Shown here piece by piece: positions 42,087-49,463 of a stretch of 64,000 bases of DNA. This stretch comes from JAHEAO01 sp942492375 (GTDB lineage Bacteria > Pseudomonadota > Alphaproteobacteria > Rhodobacterales > Rhodobacteraceae). The notes under the pieces are model-generated. The model had not been told where the DNA came from and searched no databases. It worked only from the letters and a program-made list of their open reading frames with translations. A program made the translations under genes and the position numbers. Position 1 is the first letter of the stretch. Each line of letters starts with the position of its first letter. The stretch lies in NCBI GenBank assembly GCA_942492375.1, contig CALOEL010000002.1, positions 186,001-250,000 on the forward strand, given 5' to 3'.

Positions 42087-42102
42087 GTTTCTTCGACGAA
42101 AC
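42087..42102. promoter_or_regulatory. Candidate Lrp/AsnC operator between ald and its regulator gene
   Basis: GTTTCTTCGACGAAAC, a near-palindrome (14 of 16 symmetric) in the 131-base divergent region, 25 bases before the regulator start. Lrp-type regulators commonly bind such degenerate dyads; the assignment is by position only. Confidence 0.35.
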
Positions 42103-42126
42103 GGGTCATAGGCGCGGATTTCTTGC

Positions 42127-42591
42127 ATGAATGATGAATTGGACCGGATAGATCGCCAGATACTTGAGGCGATGCAGAAGCAGGGACGGATCTCGAACGC
42201 GGCATTGTCCGAGCAGGTCAACCTGTCGCCCTCGGCCTGTCATCGCCGGGTGCAGAGGCTGGAACAGGCGGGCTTCATCCAAGGCTACGTGGCGCTGCTT
42301 GACCCGCGCAGGGTGCGCCGCGCCGCGGTCGTGTTCGTCGAGATCACGCTGGCGGCGCAGGCCGAGGAGGTGCTGGATGCGTTCGAGCGCGAGGTGGCGA
42401 AGATGCCGGACCTGCTGGAATGCCACCTGATGGCGGGAACCGCCGATTACCTGCTGAAGATCGCGGCGCAGGACACCGACCATTTCGCCCAGATCCACCG
42501 CCGCTACCTGACCCGGCTGCCGGGCGTCGCGCAGATGCATTCGAGCTTTGCGCTGCGGACGGTGTTCAAGACGACGGCGCTCCCGGTTTGA
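42127..42591 (+). CDS. Lrp/AsnC family regulator, probable AldR
   Basis: A 154-residue feast/famine regulator. The N-terminal helix-turn-helix (ELDRIDRQILEAMQKQGRISNAALSEQVNLSPSACHRRVQRLEQAGFI) is followed by the RAM/AsnC effector domain (VVFVEITLAAQAEEVLDAFEREV, LECHLMAGTADYLLKIAAQD). Divergent from ald, so it most likely senses an amino acid such as alanine and controls ald, as AldR does in other alphaproteobacteria. The effector is not readable from sequence. Confidence 0.88.
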   Translation: MNDELDRIDRQILEAMQKQGRISNAALSEQVNLSPSACHRRVQRLEQAGFIQGYVALLDPRRVRRAAVVFVEITLAAQAEEVLDAFEREVAKMPDLLECHLMAGTADYLLKIAAQDTDHFAQIHRRYLTRLPGVAQMHSSFALRTVFKTTALPV

Positions 42592-42619
42592 CCGGGGTGA
42601 AAGCGCGGCGGACCGAGGC

Positions 42620-43297
42620 TTAGCCCATGCTTGTCCGATCAACGCGACGTGCCGCCCGTTTCCGGTCGTCATGCCAGCTCCAGACAGAGATCGAGCCCCA
42701 GGCGAGGCAGTAGAGCACGCCGATCGCGAGGACATAAAATCCGGGGACCGGCCCGACCGCCGCGCGCTCGTAGAGCTGGTCGAAGCGTTCCAGCGGCTCG
42801 GGATGGACGACGATCTTGCCGATATAGGCGACGGTCTGGATCAGCAATATCCAGAAATAGTTGCGTCGGATACGACGTCCGATCGCGACCCACATCGTCA
42901 CGTGGTAGCGCGGTTTCCAGTAATCCTCGGCCAGCCGCCGCTGCCAGCCTTCCTCCATGTGCAGATCGCCGTCCTGCAGCATCGGGGCGAAGAAATGGAC
43001 CTCCATCCAGCGGCAGCGGGCGCGCCAGACGTTGAAATAGCGGTAGCGGCGCGCTTCCAGCATCAGGAAGAAGATGATCAGGATGCCGACCAGGACCAAG
43101 GGCAGCGGCGAGGCGACGGGCGAGGAAAATGCAATCGACAGCGCGATTCCGAGCGTGACGACGGCCCAGTTCGTCGTGGTGTCGAGCCGGGTGCGCCACA
43201 GCGTCGATCGGTAGACCTCGCCGCGGTAGAGATGGGCGATGGCGCCGATCTCGGCGGCGTTGAGGGTCTTGCGCGGGTTCAGAGCAGTTTCGGACAT
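42620..43297 (-). CDS. DUF2270 membrane protein
   Basis: A 225-residue protein with membrane helices near residues 44-62, 66-82, 147-165 and 187-205. The conserved EIGAIAHLYRGEVYRSTLWRTRLDTTTNWAVVTLGIALSIAFS and EARRYRYFNVWRARCRWMEVHFFAPML blocks define DUF2270. Function unknown. The ATG at 43297 has GGAGG 6 bases upstream, which settles the start against a longer open frame. Confidence 0.85.
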   Translation of the reverse strand: MSETALNPRKTLNAAEIGAIAHLYRGEVYRSTLWRTRLDTTTNWAVVTLGIALSIAFSSPVASPLPLVLVGILIIFFLMLEARRYRYFNVWRARCRWMEVHFFAPMLQDGDLHMEEGWQRRLAEDYWKPRYHVTMWVAIGRRIRRNYFWILLIQTVAYIGKIVVHPEPLERFDQLYERAAVGPVPGFYVLAIGVLYCLAWGSISVWSWHDDRKRAARRVDRTSMG

Positions 43298-43383
43298 GCC
43301 GCCTCCTGCACAAATCCTTGCATGACAGGCGATCTTTCGGCAAGCGCGCAGCAAGAGCCGCGGCGCGCAATCCCGAAACGACA

Positions 43384-43410
43384 AACCCCCGAGCTTTCGC
43401 ATCGGGGGTT
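43384..43410. terminator. Terminator downstream of rpsU
   Basis: AACCCCCGA, a 9-base loop, TCGGGGGTT, followed on the minus strand by TTTGT. It lies about 45 bases after the rpsU stop and before the DUF2270 gene. Confidence 0.75.
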
Positions 43411-43452
43411 ATCTTTATGGCGGGTCGCCCCGCCCAGTGTCGAAGACCTGGC

Positions 43453-43659
43453 TTAGAGCCCGCCTTCGCGCTGAGCCTTCTTCCGAGCCAGCTTGCGTGC
43501 GCGGCGGATGGCCTCGGCCTTCTCGCGCGCTTTTTTCTCGGACGGTTTCTCGAAATGCTGCTTGAGCTTCATTTCGCGAAACACACCTTCACGCTGCAGC
43601 TTCTTCTTCAGGGCACGAAGCGCCTGATCGACATTGTTGTCACGAACACTGACCTGCAT
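43453..43659 (-). CDS. rpsU: 30S ribosomal protein S21
   Basis: A 68-residue basic ribosomal protein that helps Shine-Dalgarno selection during initiation. MQVSVRDNNVDQALRALKKKLQREGVFREMKLKQHFEKPSEKK is the standard N-terminal half and the C-terminus is Lys/Arg-rich. It is divergent from coq9; COQ9-family genes were originally named 'rpsU-divergently transcribed', so the synteny is conserved. Confidence 0.97.
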   Translation of the reverse strand: MQVSVRDNNVDQALRALKKKLQREGVFREMKLKQHFEKPSEKKAREKAEAIRRARKLARKKAQREGGL

Positions 43660-43770
43660 GTGGTTTTCACCACCTTCCTAAGTTAGAGTTTGCATAAATT
43701 GCAGGAACTGGCCGTATATCAGCCGCGCCCTAGCTTGTCTACTGGTCAAAGCAATCAAGGACGGTCGCAA

Positions 43771-44481
43771 ATGACACGAGATATCAAGGAGATGCTGCTG
43801 GATGCCGCACTGCCGCATGTGCCGTTCGACGGCTGGAGCGAAGCGGTTCTGCGCGCCGCCGCAGAGGAGGCGGGGATCGACGAGCGCGAGGCGAAGGCCG
43901 CGATGCCGCGCGGCGCTGCCGATCTGGCCGCGGCCTATCACCGGCGCGGCGACGAGGCGATGCTGGCACGGATCGAGGCGGAGGACCTTTCAGCGCTGCG
44001 CTACAGCGAGAAGGTGGCCGCCGCGATCCGGTTCCGGCTGGAGGCGGCGGGAGAGAAGGAGATCCTGCGGCGTGGGGTCAGCTTCTACGCGCTGCCGCAT
44101 CACGCACCGGAAGGCGCGGCGCTGATCTGGGGGACGGCGGACAGGATCTGGAATGCTTTGGGCGACAGGTCCGACGACCTCAACTGGTATTCCAAGCGCG
44201 CGATCCTGTCGGGGGTCTATGGCTCTGCGGTGCTGTATTACCTTGGCGACCAGTCCGATGGCCATGCGGCGAGCTGGGCCTTCATCGACCGGCGGATAGA
44301 CGAGGTGATGCGGTTCGAGAAGTTCAAGTCGCGGGTGCGGGAGAACCCGGTGCTGAAACCCTTCACGGCGCTTGCCGATTCGGTCTTCAGCCATGTTCCC
44401 GCGCCGCGCCGCGACAGGTCGGATCTGCCGGGACGGTGGCCCCGCCGGCGCAGGCCGCGCGACGAGTCGCGGTCCGCCTGA
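43771..44481 (+). CDS. coq9: COQ9 family protein (ubiquinone synthesis)
   Basis: COQ9 proteins have a TetR-like fold that binds lipids and presents quinone precursors to COQ7-type hydroxylases. The 236-residue protein has the N-terminal helix-turn-helix-like region (KEMLLDAALPHVPFDGWSEAVLRAAAEEAGI), the WGTADRIWNALGDRSDDLNWYSKRAILSGVYGSAVLYYL core with the conserved Trp/Tyr-rich helix, and a C-terminal amphipathic segment. The last 35 residues are unusually Arg/Pro-rich. Gene position, divergent from rpsU, supports the call; ispB at 2.6 kb makes the quinone tail. Confidence 0.9.
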   Translation: MTRDIKEMLLDAALPHVPFDGWSEAVLRAAAEEAGIDEREAKAAMPRGAADLAAAYHRRGDEAMLARIEAEDLSALRYSEKVAAAIRFRLEAAGEKEILRRGVSFYALPHHAPEGAALIWGTADRIWNALGDRSDDLNWYSKRAILSGVYGSAVLYYLGDQSDGHAASWAFIDRRIDEVMRFEKFKSRVRENPVLKPFTALADSVFSHVPAPRRDRSDLPGRWPRRRRPRDESRSA

Positions 44482-44492
44482 ACGGGGATCCG

Positions 44493-45122
44493 CTAGCGGA
44501 TCGGATCGAAGAGAGCGTCCGACATCGTGCAATCGCGCACCACATCTGGCCCGCAGATGCGTGGCTCAAGATCCTTCGTCAAGCAGATCCGGGCCTCCTG
44601 GATGCGACCCGATTTGCAGGTGATGGTGACCATATCGGCGCTCCAGCCGCGATTGGCCTGAAGGAACGCCGCCTCGACGACCGAGGCGGGGAGCTTGACG
44701 GGGTCGTCCAGCTTGCGGAAGACCTCGGGCCGGTTCACCGCCTCGTAGGCGCGGCGCGCGGCGGCGAAGTAGTTCGCCGGGGTCGATCCGACGCAGCGGC
44801 CATGCTTCTTCCACTGATACCAGGCCGCGTCGGCGCTGCCGAAGACATCCGCCATTGCGGCGGTCTCGGCCCGGCTGGGGTCGGCTTGCGCGCTGCGGCA
44901 ATAGCTGGGCCAGCCGGTTTCGTATTGCGGCCAGAGCCCGTGCAGCACCCATCCCAGATCCCGGTCCGGATCACATTGCGGCGCGGCGCGAGCCGCGCCT
45001 TCGAGCGCGCACCAGTTCGGCGACCATGACAGCGACAGCACGAAATAGTCGAAATCGCCGGCCTGTTCACCCTCTGCGTGCAGCAATCGCGTGCTCAGGA
45101 TCAGGGCCAACAGCCAGCGCAT
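44493..45122 (-). CDS. Secreted ribonuclease T2
   Basis: A 209-residue RNase T2-family endoribonuclease with a signal peptide (residues 1-16, cut after LHA), so it acts in the periplasm or outside. Both catalytic segments are present: CAS I VLHGLWPQ with His61 and CAS II WKKHGRC with His107 and Lys105/106. Six or more Cys suggest disulfides. T2 enzymes degrade single-stranded RNA for phosphate or nucleotide scavenging; cpdB at 58 kb could finish the job on 2',3'-cyclic nucleotides, the natural products of this reaction. The gene is monocistronic, divergent from trcR. Confidence 0.88.
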   Translation of the reverse strand: MRWLLALILSTRLLHAEGEQAGDFDYFVLSLSWSPNWCALEGAARAAPQCDPDRDLGWVLHGLWPQYETGWPSYCRSAQADPSRAETAAMADVFGSADAAWYQWKKHGRCVGSTPANYFAAARRAYEAVNRPEVFRKLDDPVKLPASVVEAAFLQANRGWSADMVTITCKSGRIQEARICLTKDLEPRICGPDVVRDCTMSDALFDPIR

Positions 45123-45244
45123 TTTCTCTTTTCCTTTGCGGTGAGGATGACTATATAGGCGCCAACTTCCCCGAAAACGTGGAAAGGGTCCAGACGGACC
45201 AGCCGTTTTCCCGGCGCGGGAGAGATTTGTCGAAGGAGACCGAA

Positions 45245-45997
45245 ATGGCCAAACCGATCATGGCGAAAGCGACCGCCGTCTGGCTGGTGGATAACACGAC
45301 GCTGACATTCAAGCAGGTGGCGGATTTCTGCGGCCTGCACGAGCTTGAGGTGCAGGGCATCGCCGATGGCGACGTCGCGGCCGGCGTCAAGGGATTCGAC
45401 CCGATCGCCAACAACCAGCTGACCGCCGAGGAAATCGAGACCGCCGAGAAGGACCCGCTGCACAAGTTGCAGCTGAAGTTCAACGCCGCCGCCGTCGGCG
45501 AGGAAAAGCGCCGCGGCCCGCGTTACACGCCGCTGTCGAAGCGGCAGGACCGTCCGGCTTCGATCCTGTGGCTGGTGAAGTTCCACCCGGAACTGAGCGA
45601 TGGCCAGATCGGCAAGCTGGTCGGCACCACGAAGCCGACGATCCAGGCGATCCGCGAGCGGACGCATTGGAACATCCAGAACATCCAGCCGATCGACCCG
45701 GTGGCGCTGGGTCTCTGCAAGCAGTCGGAACTGGATGCCGCCGTGCAGAAGGCAGCCTCGAAAAAGGCGACCGAGGGCGAGGTGATGTCGGATGACGAGC
45801 GGCGCAAGCTTGTATCCACCGAGCAATCGCTGGGGATGTCGTCCGAGCCGAAGATCCCGACGGCGATCTCGGGACTCGAGACCTTCACCCTGTCCGGCAA
45901 TGAAGACGAGCCGGAAGAGGAAGAGAGCGACACCGATGTGGATGCGGACAGCTTCTTCAACCTGCCCGACGACGATGGCGACGACGACGAGGATTGA
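45245..45997 (+). CDS. trcR: Cell-cycle transcriptional regulator TrcR (DUF1013)
   Basis: A 250-residue DUF1013 protein, in Sinorhizobium and Rhodobacter implicated in cell-cycle transcription with CtrA/GcrA circuits. The N-terminal MAKPIMAKATAVWLVDNTTLTFKQVADFCGLHELEVQGIADG forms a helix-turn-helix-like part; a second conserved block ILWLVKFHPELSDGQIGKLVGTTKPTIQAIRERTHWNIQNIQPIDPVALGLC follows; the last 60 residues are acidic and probably disordered. ATG 45245 gives the family start, though the frame is open upstream. A CtrA-type box lies at 54616 in this window, so the circuit is probably present. Confidence 0.88.
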   Translation: MAKPIMAKATAVWLVDNTTLTFKQVADFCGLHELEVQGIADGDVAAGVKGFDPIANNQLTAEEIETAEKDPLHKLQLKFNAAAVGEEKRRGPRYTPLSKRQDRPASILWLVKFHPELSDGQIGKLVGTTKPTIQAIRERTHWNIQNIQPIDPVALGLCKQSELDAAVQKAASKKATEGEVMSDDERRKLVSTEQSLGMSSEPKIPTAISGLETFTLSGNEDEPEEEESDTDVDADSFFNLPDDDGDDDED

Positions 45998-46021
45998 TCC
46001 TCGCGGCCAGTAAGACATGCG

Positions 46022-46066
46022 AAACCCCGGCCCCCGGCCCCAGCCCCTGACGGTAAATGTTGAAGC
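46022..46066 (+). repeat. Left arm of a 1.38-kb-spaced inverted repeat
   Basis: The arm has an outer 11 bases AAACCCCGGCC and an inner 28-base core (46039-46066) that ends TGTTGAAGC. The core matches the reverse complement of 47359-47386 in 27 of 28 positions, and the outer 11 bases match 47392-47402 exactly. It begins about 25 bases after trcR and runs into the trcR terminator. The two arms bound a single orphan membrane gene. Confidence 0.75.
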
Positions 46067-46098
46067 CCCGCCGGATCACCGGTGGGGCTTGGTCTTTT
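46063..46098 (+). terminator. trcR terminator
   Basis: AAGCCCCGCCGG, loop ATCA, CCGGTGGGGCTT (one G-T pair), then GGTCTTTT. It is 65 bases after the trcR stop; its left arm overlaps the end of the inverted-repeat arm. Confidence 0.75.
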
Positions 46099-46173
46099 AG
46101 CGAGAAAAGTCTCCGAAGATATCTTCGAGTGATCAGTCTGCTATCTGCCGTAAGGTCGCCTCTGGACACAGCG

Positions 46174-46201
46174 GCTGATGGTGCGCAACCGCACCATCAG
46201 C
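46174..46201. repeat. Perfect 12-bp-stem hairpin
   Basis: GCTGATGGTGCG, loop CAAC, CGCACCATCAGC. It lies about 90 bases beyond the 3' end of the membrane gene at 46293 and has no T tract on either side; a 3' stabilising structure or protein site is possible. Confidence 0.55.
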
Positions 46202-46292
46202 GCGGTCATCGCGCGGTACTCGAGATGCAGAACGCGCAGCAAGTTTGCGGCGAGATGAGGAACAAGGACGGCACCCAGGGTGTGTTGGAGAA

Positions 46293-47132
46293 CTATTTGA
46301 GCGCCTCTTCGAGCTTGTGCAGAAAATCCTCAACTAAGACCTCGATGCCGCCGTTCCGATCGATCCCGGCGGTGACTGCCGCAAAGATCAGGAACACAAA
46401 GACCACCAGTGCAAACTTGTCGAGAGCCCGCCCCAGAACAGCAATGTAGGGATCGGGTTTTTGAGGGATCTGGGGCGCCTCGGACTGCGCAGCATCCGCG
46501 GCCTTGGAGCGAATTTTTACCCTGATTGCGCTGAAAAGATAGAGCGGCCAGAAGAGAACCATCAGGACGGGAAGTCCTATCACAGCAACGACCAGGAGGA
46601 ACAGAAGTGCGATGAACGCAAATCGCACCAGATTGACTCTGTGAGATAACTTGATCCACTTAAAGAATTCCGTGCGCCGAAGCTCGCGATATTTCCTGCG
46701 TATCTCGGCTCGTTCGTGTTTCGGCGGCAGGTTGAACAAACCCTTGGAAATCTTCTTGCCCGTCGGCGCTTTAAGAACGGCGACGAGAATCGCGGAGGTG
46801 GGGGCCCAGAATACTTGCCAGAAAACGATGAGTATGCCGTTGACCGGCAGAGCCGCTCGGAGCATCCGCCGCACTCCCAAGAACGTTGAGGTCCAGAAAG
46901 GCGCGCCAAGAAGCAAATAGTGGAACAGGAGCTCCGGCGGTGCGACTTGGAGATTCTCCGAAATCCGATCCATGACCCACCGGGAGAGCGTAAGATAGCT
47001 GGCGATGAGTTCCGCCGCGAGGTCGCTGAGCCCGACAAAACCTTCGACCGCGCCGGAGAGACCAAGAGCAGACAGCACAACCTGCGTTCCGCCAAAGACC
47101 CTCCCTGTCAATGTCCTTTCGAGCTTCGCCAT
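46293..47132 (-). CDS. Orphan multi-helix membrane protein between inverted repeats
   Basis: A 279-residue protein I cannot assign. Hydrophobic segments lie near residues 14-35 (weak), 68-85, 97-118, 168-195 and 232-255; the central loop (119-160) is strongly basic (KAPTGKKISKG, RAEIRRKYRELRRTEFFKWIK) and presumably cytoplasmic. No catalytic motif. GC content and codon use are lower than in trcR or the LOV kinase gene, and the gene lies between two imperfect inverted repeats, so it was probably acquired as a unit. It starts MAKLERTLTGRVFGG; a GGAA-type ribosome site is weak. Function unknown. Confidence 0.6.
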   Translation of the reverse strand: MAKLERTLTGRVFGGTQVVLSALGLSGAVEGFVGLSDLAAELIASYLTLSRWVMDRISENLQVAPPELLFHYLLLGAPFWTSTFLGVRRMLRAALPVNGILIVFWQVFWAPTSAILVAVLKAPTGKKISKGLFNLPPKHERAEIRRKYRELRRTEFFKWIKLSHRVNLVRFAFIALLFLLVVAVIGLPVLMVLFWPLYLFSAIRVKIRSKAADAAQSEAPQIPQKPDPYIAVLGRALDKFALVVFVFLIFAAVTAGIDRNGGIEVLVEDFLHKLEEALK

Positions 47133-47549
47133 TTCCGCAACCCCAGCGCTACTGCATCAGGCGACAGCATAGATTATCGATCCAGACCTCACTACACCCG
47201 TGACGTCATAGGCCTCAACCTACAGGTCGGTGTCTCGCTCGAGTTCTTGAAGAAGCCGCGGAGGATGATCGATCAACAGTCTCTTTGAGCGAGGCTGTCG
47301 CAGAGGCATGGCGCCTGCGGTTTTCCTGCCCCGAAGAAGTGCGCACCTTTTGTCGCGAGCTTCAACATTTAGCGTCAGGGGCTGGGCCCCCGGCCGGGGT
47401 TTTTCTGTCACAGGCTCTCGATCCCGTGTCGGTCTTCGGACAGTCCGAGCGCGCGAATTTGACAGGCCCGCGGCAACATACCAAGATCAGGTTACCATGC
47501 CGGGGGGCGCTTTTTCCGTTCTCGATCTAACTTGTCAGGGTCGCAGAAG
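47133..47549. other. 417-base intergenic stretch holding the right inverted-repeat arm
   Basis: Between the orphan membrane gene and the LOV kinase. I see no convincing gene. It contains the right repeat arm and must hold the promoters of both divergent genes. A 63-codon minus-strand frame (47220-47411) overlaps the arm and seems spurious. Confidence 0.5.
47359..47402 (-). repeat. Right arm of the inverted repeat
   Basis: Core 47359-47386 starts GCTTCAACATTTAGCG; outer part 47392-47402 reads GGCCGGGGTTT. See the left arm at 46022 for the match. No target-site duplication is obvious outside the arms, so a classical transposon end is not proven. Confidence 0.75.
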
Positions 47550-48554
47550 ATGACTGTCGAACGTCGAAAGAGCAATTGGGACCTGAGCAAGGGCGAGTCG
47601 ATGCTGCAAGCCATCGGGCATGCCCGGCTGGCGCTCTGCATCACCGATCCGACGCTGCCGGACAACCCGATCGTCTATGCCAATCTGGCGTTCACTGAAC
47701 TGACCGGATACGAGCCGGACGAAGTCATCGGCAGGAATTGCAGGTTTCTTCAGGGCGAGGAGACCACGCCGGAAAGCGTCGCGGCCGTCCGGGGCATTAT
47801 CGAGCATCAGATCGTCGATACGGTCGAGATCGTGAACTATCGCAAGGATGGGTCGACCTTCCTGAACGCGCTGCAGATCGGTCCGATCCTCGATGACAAC
47901 GGCAAGCTGGTGTTCTTCTTCGGCTCGCAGCTTGATATCTCGGCGCGGCGGCAATTTGAGACCGAAGCCCGGGACCTGGCGAAGGCGGAACTGGTCCACC
48001 GGCTGACCAATATCACCAATGTCATGTCGGCGATCATCCGGCTGACCGCCCGCGAAGAGGAGGATGCGGCGGAATTCGGCAGGACCCTGGCGCAACGTCT
48101 TTCGGCGTTGGGGGAATTCCACATCAACACCATCCTGAACACCGGAACGGACGAACCCACCCTGAGCGACCTCGTGCGCGCGATTCTGGAAGCCTATGCG
48201 CCCCTCGGGAGCGAGCAGATCAGCCTGTCGGGGCCGGCGTTGGTGCTGCCCTTCTCTTTGCGCTCGACCCTAACGCTTGTGTTGAACGAGGTGGCGACGA
48301 ATGCGGTCAAGCATGGCGCGCTCGGCTCGGAAACCGGGGTCGTTGATGTGGGCTGGACCGTCGAGGATCGCGACGGCGACAGGCAGGTTCGGCTGACATG
48401 GCGGGAAATCAATGGCCCCGAGGTTCGGGAGCCCCGGCAACAGAGCGGGTCGAAGATGATTGCGCAGGTATTGGCGGCTATGGGCGGCCAGATCGGTTAC
48501 GAGTGGTCCGCGAGCGGCCTGATCGCGACGATGGAATTCACCGTTCCCACGTGA
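47550..48554 (+). CDS. LOV-domain HWE/HisKA_2 histidine kinase (blue-light sensor)
   Basis: A 334-residue sensor. Residues about 20-130 are a LOV-type PAS domain with the photoactive-cysteine motif GRNCRFLQG (Cys64) and the FFFGSQLDIS end strand; LOV domains bind FMN and form a covalent adduct under blue light. Residues 140-334 are an HWE-type kinase: HRLTN with phospho-acceptor His150, N-box LNEVATNAVKHGAL, the diagnostic Trp-x-Glu (LTWRE) and GSKMIAQVLAAMGG. No membrane segment, so it is soluble. ATG 47550 preferred over an upstream TTG. No response regulator is adjacent. This is the same architecture as short LOV-HKs that control general stress or photosynthesis genes in related bacteria. 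Confidence 0.88.
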   Translation: MTVERRKSNWDLSKGESMLQAIGHARLALCITDPTLPDNPIVYANLAFTELTGYEPDEVIGRNCRFLQGEETTPESVAAVRGIIEHQIVDTVEIVNYRKDGSTFLNALQIGPILDDNGKLVFFFGSQLDISARRQFETEARDLAKAELVHRLTNITNVMSAIIRLTAREEEDAAEFGRTLAQRLSALGEFHINTILNTGTDEPTLSDLVRAILEAYAPLGSEQISLSGPALVLPFSLRSTLTLVLNEVATNAVKHGALGSETGVVDVGWTVEDRDGDRQVRLTWREINGPEVREPRQQSGSKMIAQVLAAMGGQIGYEWSASGLIATMEFTVPT

Positions 48555-48572
48555 TGCCGAGGGTGTGCCGGC

Positions 48573-49349
48573 CTATTTCGATTGGGTGTCGCCGACCACT
48601 TTCAGGACCATGCGCCGCGGCAGGAGCGGCATAAGCCACTGCATGACGAAGCTGAGCGACCGCTGGTTGATCGTCACCAGCTTGCCTGCCATCAACGCGT
48701 CATAGCCGTGCCGCGCGACGCTTGCGGCGGTCGCGCCGCCGGATTTCACCATGCTCGTGCCTTCGAGTTTCGCGGTCTTGGCGAATTCGGTTTCGACATA
48801 GCCCGGTGCGAGAACGGTACAGGTTACGCCCCTGGTTCTGAGTTCATGATCGACCGCCTGGCTGAAGGAATTGACGAAGGCCTTCGTCGCAAAATACACG
48901 GCCTGGTTCGGGCCCGGCGCGAAGCCTGCGGTCGACCCCACGTTCAGTATCCTGCCGCCGCCCTGCGCGGCCATCCTGCGGCCAAAGGCATGGGTCAGGG
49001 CGACGAGGGCCTTGATGTTCAGGTCGATCATCGCCAGTTCCGAGGAGAGGTCGCGTTCGATATGCAGGCCATGGCCGCCGAACCCGGCATTGTTGATCAG
49101 GATATCGACGCGCAATCCGGCATCCGTCACTGATTTAATCAGCGCCTCCGCACCGCCTTCGGCACCGAGATCGAGAGCAAAGACATGCGCGCTGATCTTG
49201 TGGTCGGCTTCAAGCTCGGCCTTCAGCGCCATAAGCTCTGCTTCCCGGCGGGCGGTTAGGATCAGGTCGCCGCCCTTGGAGGCATGATAGCGCGCCAGTT
49301 CCTTGCCGATACCGGATGAAGCGCCGGTGATGAGGGCCGTGTTCGACAT
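48573..49349 (-). CDS. Short-chain dehydrogenase/reductase
   Basis: A 258-residue classical SDR of the DltE/YqjQ-like subgroup. TGASSGIG cofactor loop (about 7-14), NNAG (about 85), catalytic Ser in NVGSTAG and Tyr-x3-Lys in YFATK are intact. The substrate is unknown; the subgroup often reduces lipophilic carbonyls. ATG 49349 (MSNTALITGASSG) is preferred to an upstream ATG. It is divergent from a TetR gene, and two strong palindromes lie between, so the TetR protein almost certainly controls it. Confidence 0.85.
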   Translation of the reverse strand: MSNTALITGASSGIGKELARYHASKGGDLILTARREAELMALKAELEADHKISAHVFALDLGAEGGAEALIKSVTDAGLRVDILINNAGFGGHGLHIERDLSSELAMIDLNIKALVALTHAFGRRMAAQGGGRILNVGSTAGFAPGPNQAVYFATKAFVNSFSQAVDHELRTRGVTCTVLAPGYVETEFAKTAKLEGTSMVKSGGATAASVARHGYDALMAGKLVTINQRSLSFVMQWLMPLLPRRMVLKVVGDTQSK

Positions 49350-49375
49350 GGGATGTCCTTTCGGAACTGACATTG

Positions 49376-49391
49376 GTCAACAACTGTTGAC
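49376..49391. promoter_or_regulatory. TetR-type operator 1
   Basis: GTCAACAACTGTTGAC: perfect 7-base arms GTCAACA/TGTTGAC around a two-base AC spacer. It lies 27 bases upstream of the SDR start. A second site with the same core is at 49418. Confidence 0.75.
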
Positions 49392-49417
49392 GCGCTCTCT
49401 AGCAGGTTGCCGAACCA

Positions 49418-49435
49418 TGTCAACATCCGTTGACA
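49418..49435. promoter_or_regulatory. TetR-type operator 2
   Basis: TGTCAACATCCGTTGACA: arms TGTCAAC/GTTGACA with a 4-base spacer, 29 bases before the TetR gene start. Centre-to-centre distance from operator 1 is 43 bases, about four helical turns, so both sites face the same side. Confidence 0.75.
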
Positions 49436-49463
49436 ATGCGGGACGCGGCGTTATTGGGGGCTT

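Noticed and set aside
47220..47411. 63-codon minus-strand frame covering the right inverted-repeat arm
   Set aside because: Arg/Pro-rich composition with no family resemblance; the similarity to the other side is explained by the repeat itself.
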